From a virus, in IMG/VR virus record IMGVR_UViG_3300046810_000452, positions 1 to 21,352 of that record: DNA of 21,352 bases, one strand, 5' to 3'. The translations under genes and the position numbers were made by a program. The notes beneath the pieces were generated by a model. That model saw only the letters and a list, made by a program, of their open reading frames with translations. It had not been told where the DNA came from and did not search any database. Position 1 is the stretch's first letter; each line of letters starts with the position of its first letter. Positions 1 to 5,484 of the stretch are shown one piece after another.

Positions 1-67
1 TATCGACCTCGGTGTCGATATCGACCTCGACTTCCACGATCTTCGTGACGGTTACGCTCGTGAGCAT
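1..67 (-). CDS. Hypothetical early protein, 3' part missing
   Basis: An ATG at 67-65 overlaps the TGA of the preceding gene by one base (TGATG), so it is probably translationally coupled. Only 22 residues are visible before the window ends. They begin MLTSVTVTKIVEVEVDIDTE and are rich in Val, Asp and Glu. The second half carries an 18-bp direct repeat (TATCGACCTCG at 1-11 and 19-29), giving a repeating EVDIDT peptide. It would be the last visible member of the leftward early operon. No family can be recognised from this fragment. Confidence 0.5.
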   Translation of the reverse strand, partial: MLTSVTVTKIVEVEVDIDTEVD

Positions 68-477
68 CACGCGACCGCCTGGACGCTGAAGGGGACCAGA
101 TCGCGGGCATTCCAGGCTTCGGCGGCAGCCTCGGGCGTGGAGACCCGCGGCGAACGGATCTCGCACGGAGCGCACTCCACGTAGAAGCGCACGGCATTGT
201 TCCCGCGGGCCTCGTACATGTGCGGCCAACGGATGCAGTTGCACACGCGCAACGGCGGGTGGTTCTGAAGCTGGCGCTCGATCATGCGTGAAGCCTCCTG
301 CGGAGGAAGATTCGACCCGCGGGGGCGAGTTGCGGTGGACAGGGGGGAGAACCCGGGTACCCGCGGATCGAAAGTGGCGAGCACCTCGGCTGCCCTCGCA
401 ATCGTCCTGTCGGACATCGCGAGGGTCAGCTCGACCTGCTCAGAAACGGAAAGCTCGGACACGGCGAGGCAGCTCAT
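67..477 (-). CDS. Lar-like zinc-ribbon protein (putative restriction alleviation family)
   Basis: This 136-residue protein has a C-terminal half resembling Lar-type small phage proteins. It has a cysteine pair at C79/C81, a second pair C102-x2-C105, and then the typical STPEAAAEAWNAR ending. In Rac-prophage Lar the family modulates host type I restriction and modification, but many family members are only predicted. The first knuckle is odd: C-x-C instead of the usual C-P-x-C, so metal binding is uncertain. The N-terminal 70 residues are an extension of unknown role. The start ATG at 477 lies in an ATGA overlap with the upstream stop, which explains the lack of a clear ribosome binding site. 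Family assignment is by motif only. Confidence 0.55.
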   Translation of the reverse strand: MSCLAVSELSVSEQVELTLAMSDRTIARAAEVLATFDPRVPGFSPLSTATRPRGSNLPPQEASRMIERQLQNHPPLRVCNCIRWPHMYEARGNNAVRFYVECAPCEIRSPRVSTPEAAAEAWNARDLVPFSVQAVA

Positions 478-704
478 GCGCGGACTGCCGGCTTGACGCG
501 GTCGAGCGGGATGCAGCTGCGGCCTTCCTGCACCCAGATCACAGCGGTATGGCCGCCGAGGACCTGCGCCACCGTCGTGGTGGTGGAATGGAACTGCTCG
601 CCGCCGTCACGTGTGACGATGACGGGCGTACCAATCGGGCACTGCTGGTTGAAGCGGTCGCATTCGCGCTGCAGCTGAGCGGGTGACTTGCGTACACGGG
701 TCAT
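474..704 (-). CDS. Small phage protein of unknown function
   Basis: A 76-residue basic-to-neutral protein, overlapping both neighbours by 4 bases (ATGA at each junction), within the leftward early operon. The core reads like a small beta-rich fold: a PIGTPVIVTRDGG segment, then a Thr-rich stretch, then AVIWVQEGRSCIPLDRVKP. Similar short proteins with a GTPV motif and a terminal VxLDxVxP motif are common in phage early regions and have no known role. No signal peptide or membrane segment is seen. Confidence 0.6.
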   Translation of the reverse strand: MTRVRKSPAQLQRECDRFNQQCPIGTPVIVTRDGGEQFHSTTTTVAQVLGGHTAVIWVQEGRSCIPLDRVKPAVRA

Positions 705-1021
705 GGGGCACCCCTGACACGCTTCAGTGACTCCTGGAGGCGATAGAAGTCCATCGCCTTGATCTGGACGTTGTGCACGGTCATGTTGTCCGGGATCGAT
801 CGGCCACCGAGCAGGCCGTTGAACTTGGTGGCGACGGCGATCAACTCGGCGACGGCGGCACGTGCGACGTGAAGGTTGCGCACATTGGCTTCATGGGCCG
901 CTTCCACCTCGGCGACGTTTGGGCCGCTTTCGTCGCGCTCGCCCTGTATGGCCGCTTCACCCACAAGAATCTGTAGGTCGATCAGCGCCAACACATCGAT
1001 CTTCTGCACTTCGGTACTCAT
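701..1021 (-). CDS. Hypothetical early protein, helical
   Basis: 106 residues, from the ATG at 1021-1019, which overlaps the preceding TGA (ATGA). The open frame continues upstream, but that part would lie over the next gene and has a shadow-like composition, so the coupled ATG is preferred. The protein is acidic in its first half and mostly predicted helical, with a long Ala/Val/Glu-rich stretch (residues 30-65). It has no Cys and no membrane segment. I do not recognise the family. Operon position suggests an accessory early function. Confidence 0.55.
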   Translation of the reverse strand: MSTEVQKIDVLALIDLQILVGEAAIQGERDESGPNVAEVEAAHEANVRNLHVARAAVAELIAVATKFNGLLGGRSIPDNMTVHNVQIKAMDFYRLQESLKRVRGAP

Positions 1022-1371
1022 GCGACCACCCGAAGGGCCGGGGTAATGCGCTGGCGACGAGCGTGACGCATGCGGGCCCGCGCAGTCGCCCAATAGGCTA
1101 TGTCGATCTGCACGTACTCCTGTTCGGATAGTGGCTCCTGGTTCGTGATCTCGCGAAAGCCGTCGCGAGAGACCGCGATGCTGTCGGTGAGATCGCCTTC
1201 CGGGTCGTAGTAGTCGACGATGAAGGCTGCCGTTTCGATGGGCACGGCCAGGTGGCGGATGCTGTCGAACGCAAGCTTGGTCAAACGGTCGGTGTCGAAC
1301 TCGGCGCCGATCCCAGTCTTTCGGGCATCGTGGTCCGAGTCGATGAAGATCATTTCCATATAGGCGCTCAT
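1018..1371 (-). CDS. Hypothetical early protein
   Basis: 117 residues, joined to its neighbours by ATGA overlaps at both ends. The first 75 residues are acidic (several Asp/Glu clusters, for example IFIDSDHD and DYYDPEGDL). The last 25 are strongly basic (ARARMRHARRQR), which gives a charged tail that could bind nucleic acid or an acidic partner. No catalytic motif, metal site or membrane segment is visible, and no family is recognised. Confidence 0.55.
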   Translation of the reverse strand: MSAYMEMIFIDSDHDARKTGIGAEFDTDRLTKLAFDSIRHLAVPIETAAFIVDYYDPEGDLTDSIAVSRDGFREITNQEPLSEQEYVQIDIAYWATARARMRHARRQRITPALRVVA

Positions 1372-1715
1372 GCGCTGGCCCTCGCGGTGGTGTCGTGGCG
1401 ACCATCCCGAAGGGCATCGCCAAGGAAGTTGATGAGGAGAGGAACGTCGGTCGTCGCTACGCGGAACTGGGTGTCAGCGATCCACAGCGCGGCATGCGCC
1501 TCGTTTCCTTGGGCGTCGTCCTGCAGCACGCAGCGCGAGCCCCAGGACCAGGCAAGGGCGGGGCGGAACGCCTGCCCCGCGGTGATCGGCTCGAACAGCC
1601 CGACGGAGATCTCTGGAAGGCTCGCCGGGTAGGACTTGAGGTTGATCACCAGATCGAGAACGCCTGGCAGCTCGAGGACGCGCGCCTTGCCGACCGTGTA
1701 GGTCCGGGCGCTCAC
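1368..1715 (-). CDS. Hypothetical early protein, GTG start
   Basis: The start chosen is GTG at 1715-1713, because it forms a GTGA overlap with the stop of the upstream gene, matching the rest of the operon. An upstream ATG at 1745 would add ten residues and a longer overlap. The resulting 115 residues contain a central hydrophobic/aromatic region (FRPALAWSWGSRCVLQDD) and a mixed beta pattern. It resembles a small soluble domain. No family recognised, no signal peptide. Confidence 0.5.
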   Translation of the reverse strand: MSARTYTVGKARVLELPGVLDLVINLKSYPASLPEISVGLFEPITAGQAFRPALAWSWGSRCVLQDDAQGNEAHAALWIADTQFRVATTDVPLLINFLGDALRDGRHDTTARASA

Positions 1716-1984
1716 CGCGGACCGTCCAGGAGCAGGCCGATCCACACGAAGGCGGTCGCGACGATGAGGAGTGCCATCAAGACGCCGAACTGGGCGGCGC
1801 TGATGGATTGAGGTGTGCCGTCCGCGCCCGGGGCGGCGGGGTCGTCGGGCGGACCGACGTCGGAAACGGGGAAGCGGAGCCGAACTACGTTGCTTTCGGA
1901 GTCCAGAGTGACCAGGGCATTTCCGGACTGGACGTCGCGGTACCGGTCGACCGGCCGCGGGAACCGCGTGGGCTGAGCGTGCAT
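1712..1984 (-). CDS. Small single-pass membrane protein, first gene of the leftward operon
   Basis: The ATG at 1984-1982 is preferred over the longer frame from 2035, because a GGGGG run lies about 8 bases upstream. The 90-residue product has a soluble basic and then acidic N-terminal part, with a clear membrane segment near the C-terminus (about residues 66-85, FGVLMALLIVATAFVWIGLL), followed by a short DGPR tail. That gives a tail-anchored or C-in topology. It is the promoter-proximal gene behind the operator region. Function unknown; small early membrane proteins often act in exclusion or host takeover, but nothing specific shows this here. Confidence 0.5.
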   Translation of the reverse strand: MHAQPTRFPRPVDRYRDVQSGNALVTLDSESNVVRLRFPVSDVGPPDDPAAPGADGTPQSISAAQFGVLMALLIVATAFVWIGLLLDGPR

Positions 1985-2022
1985 GAGCGAACCCCCAATG
2001 AGCGTGGCAGACTGGGACGGCG

Positions 2023-2035
2023 GTGGTATAACCAC
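2023..2035 (-). repeat. Inverted repeat in the left early leader (boxB-like candidate)
   Basis: GTGGT-ATA-ACCAC is a perfect 5-bp stem with a 3-base loop. It lies about 20-33 bases into the predicted leftward early transcript, before the first gene. The place matches lambda nutL, but the loop is not GNRA-like and no boxA is evident. It could equally be a protein-binding palindrome. Confidence 0.3.
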
Positions 2036-2041
2036 ACGCTT

Positions 2042-2056
2042 GTTGCGCCCCGTGAC
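2042..2056. promoter_or_regulatory. Degenerate repressor operator (third left site)
   Basis: GTTGCGCCCCGTGAC matches the GTCACG-N3-CGTGAC pattern with a perfect right half and two mismatches in the left half. Its centre is 24 bp from the site at 2066-2080, and it lies at the predicted start point of the leftward transcript. Confidence 0.4.
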
Positions 2057-2062
2057 ACCGAT

Positions 2063-2091
2063 ATAGTCACGGAACGTGACATTTAGGGCAA
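2063..2091 (-). promoter_or_regulatory. Leftward early promoter (PL-like)
   Basis: On the minus strand there is a -35 TTGCCC (2091-2086), a 17-bp spacer and a -10 GACTAT (2068-2063), giving a start near 2056. The hexamers are weak alone. However, layout and sequence parallel the rightward promoter at 5058-5086: TTGC-YY, five bases ending AAT, then the operator beginning GTCACGTT. That supports a matched PL/PR pair. Confidence 0.55.
2066..2080. promoter_or_regulatory. Repressor operator (left, over PL)
   Basis: GTCACGGAACGTGAC is a perfect inverted repeat with 6-bp arms and a 3-bp centre. The arms are identical to those of the site between the repressor and Cro-like genes. It sits between and over the -35/-10 of the leftward promoter, so a bound repressor would block RNA polymerase. 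Confidence 0.75.
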
Positions 2092-2099
2092 GTCAGCCA

Positions 2100-2114
2100 G
2101 TCACGTTGCGTGAC
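2100..2114. promoter_or_regulatory. Repressor operator (left, distal; identical to the right operator)
   Basis: GTCACGTTGCGTGAC is base-for-base identical to 5069-5083. It lies 51 bp upstream of the secreted-protein gene at 2165 and about 9 bp beyond the PL -35, so it could serve cooperative binding at PL or control the rightward gene. Confidence 0.75.
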
Positions 2115-2164
2115 TATCGTTTATCAAGCATTCATGAAACTTCACCCATCGGAGGCTCTCCAAG

Positions 2165-2608
2165 ATGCGACGCGCCCAGCTCTCACGGATCGGATTTGCG
2201 CTGTTACTTACCGGTTTAGGTGTGTCATTGAGTGCCCACGCGGAATTGCCGTGCTGCGCCTCGGGGGACAACGGCAAGCCGCATGCGATGGCGGTGCCGA
2301 CGCAAACGGACCTGGGCAAGGCAGCCCCGGAAGCACAGAACCTTTCGGCGGCGCCGGATTGGCGCGTGTACGTCTTCACGCGGGATACGGTGCGCTATGT
2401 CGAGCTGACCGACGCCACCGGCGTTCCGCGCGCTGCGTATACCGTTGTGGGCGACCGAGTGCTGGCGCTGCCGATCGGCAGCGATGTGGTGCAGCAAGTG
2501 GCCGTTGCGCCGCCAGTTGCGGTGGTGGTGTATCAGGACGACTACTCGGTGGTGGGTGTTGTCACCAATGCCGACGGCACTGTCACTTGGCAGGTCTTCG
2601 TCAAGTAA
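2165..2608 (+). CDS. Small secreted protein of unknown function in the immunity region
   Basis: 147 residues with a clear Sec signal peptide: basic MRRAQLSR, a hydrophobic core IGFALLLTGLGVSL, and a likely cut after SAHA (about residue 26). The mature part begins ELPCCASG and then has beta-rich segments (WRVYVFTRDTVRYVELTD, VAVVVYQDDYSVVGVV). GGAGG lies 9 bases before the ATG. The gene is isolated and faces right, with a repressor operator 51 bp upstream and a strong terminator directly downstream, so it is likely a one-gene unit. It is probably periplasmic. No family is recognised. Position between the left operator and the rex-like locus suggests an accessory (moron) gene, possibly affecting the envelope, but that is inference. 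Confidence 0.7.
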   Translation: MRRAQLSRIGFALLLTGLGVSLSAHAELPCCASGDNGKPHAMAVPTQTDLGKAAPEAQNLSAAPDWRVYVFTRDTVRYVELTDATGVPRAAYTVVGDRVLALPIGSDVVQQVAVAPPVAVVVYQDDYSVVGVVTNADGTVTWQVFVK

Positions 2609-2628
2609 GGCTTCGAGCTCTAGAAACG

Positions 2629-2658
2629 AAAAGGCCCCTCACGGGGCCTTTTCTTTTT
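2629..2658. terminator. Strong intrinsic terminator between convergent genes
   Basis: A perfect 10-bp stem AAAAGGCCCC / GGGGCCTTTT has a TCAC loop and is followed by TTCTTTTT. The A-rich left arm makes it usable from both directions. It ends the 2165-2608 gene, and the stop codon of the opposing gene lies within the hairpin. Confidence 0.9.
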
Positions 2659-4282
2659 GAGCGCGTTGAGCTCTTCGGGTGACGTGCCCTCGCAGCGTTG
2701 GTATCCCGTGCCGTTCCATCGCCTCGTCCAGGAGGATGACCCGGATACGGTGCGGCTTATTGTGAAACGATCCCTCGTAGGCCAAGGCGCGCGTGCGAAG
2801 GCCGGCCAGGCGAGCAGTGTCTACCGACGACCTCGTGGTCACCGCTGGATCGCGAGCGTAGAGAGCGATGCTTACGTGGCCACGCCCATTGCGGGTCGTG
2901 CAGCGCACGCGGATCTGCATGCTTGTGGGAATCGAGGCGAGCAGATAGTCCACCGACTCGCCGATCACACGGTATACAGCGCGCTGGGTCGCGATCGGGA
3001 GATCCTGGGCCGAGCCCAGGAGGTCGAGATTGCACTCCACGGATGCCATGTCGAACTGTAGGTGAAATGCCTCCGAGTTCAGCGCCGCGTAAAGGCCGTC
3101 GCGCTCGAGCGTGAGTGGGTAAAGGGCATCGACGATGATCTGTTGAAAGGCTGCGGCTTGGCTGTGGGCGATACCCACCAAGCCCATGGCGACCTCGGAA
3201 TGGCCCTGTGCCCTGAGCCACTTAATCGTCGACTGCATGGCCGTGCGGCTGCTCGTCTGGAGCTCCTCGGCCCGAATGGCGCGTTCGCGCATGAGCGATT
3301 CGCTGGAGTCGAAGCTGGCCTTGGCCAGGTGGCGTGCCGCGCGCTCGGCGTTGCTCGCCCCTGTTGCCTCATGCATTCGCTCGTAGATCCGGGCGCCGAG
3401 CACGAACATGGAGCAGGCGATCAGGGCGAAGGCCTCTTGCATCACCAGCGCTCCCGGGTCGCTGAGACCGGCGTCTTGGTGAGGGATGGTCAAGAAGAGC
3501 GCCACGTTGGATGCCACAGCACCGACACACGCGCCCCGGTAGCCAAAGCGGACCGACATCGCGACGGCCGGAACCAGCAACAGCATGCGCATGCCCTGGA
3601 CGAGGTTCGTATCGGCGCTAGTGGTGGTGGCGGCGGAGATAGCCGCAGCGAGGATGAGCGAAAGCACGATAGTGACCCCGGCCTCGATCCGGAGCATGCG
3701 CTCGCGCCGTGGATCCACACATTTGCCGAAAATGCAGATAGCGACGAACGAGAAGAGCAGGATCCCCTGCAGGTGGCCCATCGTGTAGACGAAGAGGTCC
3801 GAGAACTTCATCGCGCCAGCGCTGTGCCTCAGAAGGGCAGAGCATGCCTTGTTGAGAAAGCTTGGCAGCTCTGCAGCAATCAGTGCGGCGATGACGAACC
3901 AGCCGGCGTCCATGGCCGTGCGAATGTGCGGGAGCGCCGACTTCTTCCGAAGCTGGTACACGACCGCGGCTACGGCGGGCCACACCGGGAAGACCGAGGC
4001 CGTCACCCAAGCGATACCGTCGCTCGGAATCATGGGAATGCGGAATAGGCCCAGCGCAACGATGTCGCCGGCGTACAACGCGGGCCAGTATCGCGTCGGG
4101 GTGATGAGTAACATGACGAAGCGAAGGCCAGCCGGCAGATACCACTGGTCGTTTGACGTCTCGCGAAGCGCCAGATAAGCAAGCGCATAGGTCGCCGCAA
4201 TGGCAACGTGACTCAAAGCCCGTGCGGCCTTCCTTGCCAATGCGCTGCGCGCGCCCCAAGCATCCACTGCACGGTCAATCAT
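2639..4282 (-). CDS. MASE1 membrane protein with degenerate UhpB-like histidine kinase tail
   Basis: 547 residues. Residues about 20-305 hold roughly eight hydrophobic segments with a MASE1-like pattern (QWYLPAGLRF near 46-55, WPAL near 66). A helical linker follows (310-350), then a kinase-like tail. The HATPase N-box of HisKA_3/UhpB kinases is recognisable but altered (YRVIGESVDY, 437-446, where family members carry E-x-x-x-N). The last glycine motif is reduced to LAGLRTRALAYEG (492-504). No phosphoacceptor His motif and no DxGxG box are seen, so kinase activity is unlikely. It lies 66 bp downstream of the repressor on the same strand, matching lambda rexA/rexB, so it is probably made in the lysogen. 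Role unknown; superinfection exclusion or sensing of an envelope or metabolic cue are possible. The stop lies in the terminator hairpin. Confidence 0.75.
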   Translation of the reverse strand: MIDRAVDAWGARSALARKAARALSHVAIAATYALAYLALRETSNDQWYLPAGLRFVMLLITPTRYWPALYAGDIVALGLFRIPMIPSDGIAWVTASVFPVWPAVAAVVYQLRKKSALPHIRTAMDAGWFVIAALIAAELPSFLNKACSALLRHSAGAMKFSDLFVYTMGHLQGILLFSFVAICIFGKCVDPRRERMLRIEAGVTIVLSLILAAAISAATTTSADTNLVQGMRMLLLVPAVAMSVRFGYRGACVGAVASNVALFLTIPHQDAGLSDPGALVMQEAFALIACSMFVLGARIYERMHEATGASNAERAARHLAKASFDSSESLMRERAIRAEELQTSSRTAMQSTIKWLRAQGHSEVAMGLVGIAHSQAAAFQQIIVDALYPLTLERDGLYAALNSEAFHLQFDMASVECNLDLLGSAQDLPIATQRAVYRVIGESVDYLLASIPTSMQIRVRCTTRNGRGHVSIALYARDPAVTTRSSVDTARLAGLRTRALAYEGSFHNKPHRIRVILLDEAMERHGIPTLRGHVTRRAQRAQKEKAP

Positions 4283-4348
4283 TGAATGTTCTGCAAGGTG
4301 ACTCCCCGGCCGCGAACGCTACCACTGGGATGAACGCCAGTCTATGGA

Positions 4349-5044
4349 TTACAGGCAGTCTATGACTAGGCCGCCGATCTCGAGCTTCGAGTAGTCAGCG
4401 CGCGCCAGCTCGAAACGGTTGTCTGTTTCGCGATCGCCCACCAGGCGAATGGACTCATCGCCCGGCATGAGCTGGATCCGCCGGATGTCGGGACGACCGT
4501 ACAGGCGCACAGCGTATGTCTCCCCATCCATGACCTGGTCCAGGTCGCTGTGACTTACATCTACGAGCACCAAGGCGCCCGGTTGGATACGTGGTCGCAT
4601 CACGGTGGTCGGATTTCGGATCCAGCGGACGTTCTTCAGGTTCGCATGAGGCACACGCTGGCGCACGAGGAACTCAGGTAGGTAGAGCTCGTTTGGCCCA
4701 GTGTGCTTGTCGAACCCGGCCAATCGATCGATCTGCACGTGGCCAGGGATGTCGCCGCGGATGGTCGGTGCACGCTCTTCGCCCAGGATCTCGTCGCCTT
4801 CGACCAGCACGTCGAGCGTGTACCCAAGCGCCTTGGCGATTTCGGTGAGATCCGCAAGCGAAGGGATGCGGTTCCCGCTTTCGTAGTTGCCCAGCCGACT
4901 GGTCGACGCGTAGCCGAGGTGGGCCGCGAGCCTCTCCTGAGTCAGGTTGAGGCTCTTTCGGGCGTTGGCGATTCGTGCGCCGAGCAGATGAGGATCCATG
5001 GGGCGGGATGGTTCGCGCTTTGCGGTGAAGCCGCCATCACCCAT
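4349..5044 (-). CDS. CI/LexA-type phage repressor, S24 fold lacking the catalytic dyad
   Basis: 231 residues from the ATG at 5044, with a GGGA about 4 bases upstream. The open frame runs further upstream through the operator but without a plausible start. An internal ATG at 4999 (M16) is possible but has no ribosome site. Residues 22-82 are an XRE helix-turn-helix (LTQERLAAHLG, then SRLGNYESGNRIPS). Residues about 120-231 follow the S24/LexA dimerisation domain (PGALVLVDVSHSD, MDGETYAVRLYG). The active-site Ser of the usual SMxP is Val (VMRP, 148-151), and the Lys position in YAV..KR is Arg (188-189). RecA-stimulated self-cleavage is therefore not expected. It diverges from the Cro-like gene over a shared operator. 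Confident as repressor; the missing dyad is read by eye alignment. Confidence 0.85.
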   Translation of the reverse strand: MGDGGFTAKREPSRPMDPHLLGARIANARKSLNLTQERLAAHLGYASTSRLGNYESGNRIPSLADLTEIAKALGYTLDVLVEGDEILGEERAPTIRGDIPGHVQIDRLAGFDKHTGPNELYLPEFLVRQRVPHANLKNVRWIRNPTTVMRPRIQPGALVLVDVSHSDLDQVMDGETYAVRLYGRPDIRRIQLMPGDESIRLVGDRETDNRFELARADYSKLEIGGLVIDCL

Positions 5045-5059
5045 GTTTCCCAACGTGTT
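5045..5059. promoter_or_regulatory. Possible weak second right operator
   Basis: GTTTCCCAACGTGTT matches the operator pattern at 10 of 15 positions when read on the minus strand. Its centre is 24 bp from the perfect site at 5069-5083, the same spacing seen between two left sites. It abuts the repressor start codon, so binding could give autorepression. Confidence 0.3.
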
Positions 5060-5063
5060 GCTT

Positions 5064-5085
5064 AGAATGTCACGTTGCGTGACAA
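5064..5085 (-). promoter_or_regulatory. Possible repressor maintenance promoter (PRM-like)
   Basis: On the minus strand there is a good -35 TTGTCA (5085-5080) overlapping the operator edge, but no good -10 follows at 16-18 bp (best near TTCTAAGC). A weak promoter that needs activation would fit a repressor gene. The start would be near 5050, a few bases before the ATG. Confidence 0.3.
5069..5083. promoter_or_regulatory. Main right operator between repressor and Cro-like genes
   Basis: GTCACGTTGCGTGAC has perfect 6-bp arms around TTG, extended by T and A to TGTCACG...CGTGACA. It lies between the -35 and -10 of the rightward promoter and overlaps the -35 of the leftward repressor promoter, so one site can control both. 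An exact copy is at 2100-2114. Confidence 0.85.
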
Positions 5086-5092
5086 TGAGCGC

Positions 5093-5434
5093 ATGACCCT
5101 CACTGCTCCTGACCTGGTTCCTTGTCCCCGCGACGCCGAGGCTGACGCCGCTGCTGCCGACTTGGTCCTTCAAGCTCTTGATCTGGCGATTCAACATGTC
5201 GGTGGCGTCTCGAAGATGGCGCGGGCTCTCGGGGTGCCTCCCAACCAGGTCAGCATGTGGCGGCTCCGCAAAAGCGTTCCGCCCGATCAGGTGGTCCCCA
5301 TGGAGCAGGTGGTCGGCGGGTTCGTTACTCGGTATCAGTTGCGCCCCAAGACCTTCGGCGCCGCCCCTGTTCCCGATCAGTCCGCGTCCGGTGGCTACCT
5401 GCCAGCTGGAATCCGGCCGTCGGAGGCGCAGTAA
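5093..5434 (+). CDS. Cro-like regulator of the YdaS helix-turn-helix family
   Basis: 113 residues. Residues 27-88 match the YdaS/Cro pattern: ALDLAIQHVGGVSKMARALGVPPNQ, then VSMWRLRKSVPPDQVVPMEQ and the diagnostic end GGFVTRYQLRPKTFG. The protein should bind the operators as a dimer and turn down the repressor in lytic growth, the usual Cro role. The N-terminal 24 residues (Ala/Asp-rich) and the C-terminal Pro/Gly tail are extra. The ATG at 5093 is the first ATG in frame; it lies on the predicted transcript start and has no real ribosome site, suggesting leaderless translation. It is first in the rightward early transcript. Confidence 0.75.
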   Translation: MTLTAPDLVPCPRDAEADAAAADLVLQALDLAIQHVGGVSKMARALGVPPNQVSMWRLRKSVPPDQVVPMEQVVGGFVTRYQLRPKTFGAAPVPDQSASGGYLPAGIRPSEAQ

Positions 5435-5484
5435 ACATGAGCGCCCACATCCTCAGCAATCCTCGGCCGCGGTGGCCAAACAGC

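Larger units (their letters stand above)
5058..5086 (+). promoter_or_regulatory. Rightward early promoter (PR-like)
   Basis: -35 TTGCTT (5058-5063), a 17-bp spacer, and -10 GACAAT (5081-5086). The predicted start falls at about 5093, on the A of the Cro-like ATG, which would make a leaderless message. The operator fills the spacer. Confidence 0.6.

Noticed and set aside
606-617. Palindrome GTCACGTGTGAC as another operator
   Set aside because: The arms are separated by 2 bp instead of the operator layout, and it is inside a coding region with no promoter nearby; likely chance.
701-1423. Long 240-residue minus-strand frame
   Set aside because: Only its 3' part (701-1021) fits the overlap pattern. 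The upstream part runs over the better-supported gene 1018-1371 and is Arg/His/Gly-rich, like a frame shadow.
3062-4048. 328-residue plus-strand frame opposite the MASE1 gene
   Set aside because: Antisense to a clear membrane protein, rich in Arg, His and Gly, with no ribosome site or family features.
4338-4364. Direct repeat CAGTCTATG across the repressor stop codon
   Set aside because: Only two 9-bp copies with no promoter, terminator or integration context; could be chance.
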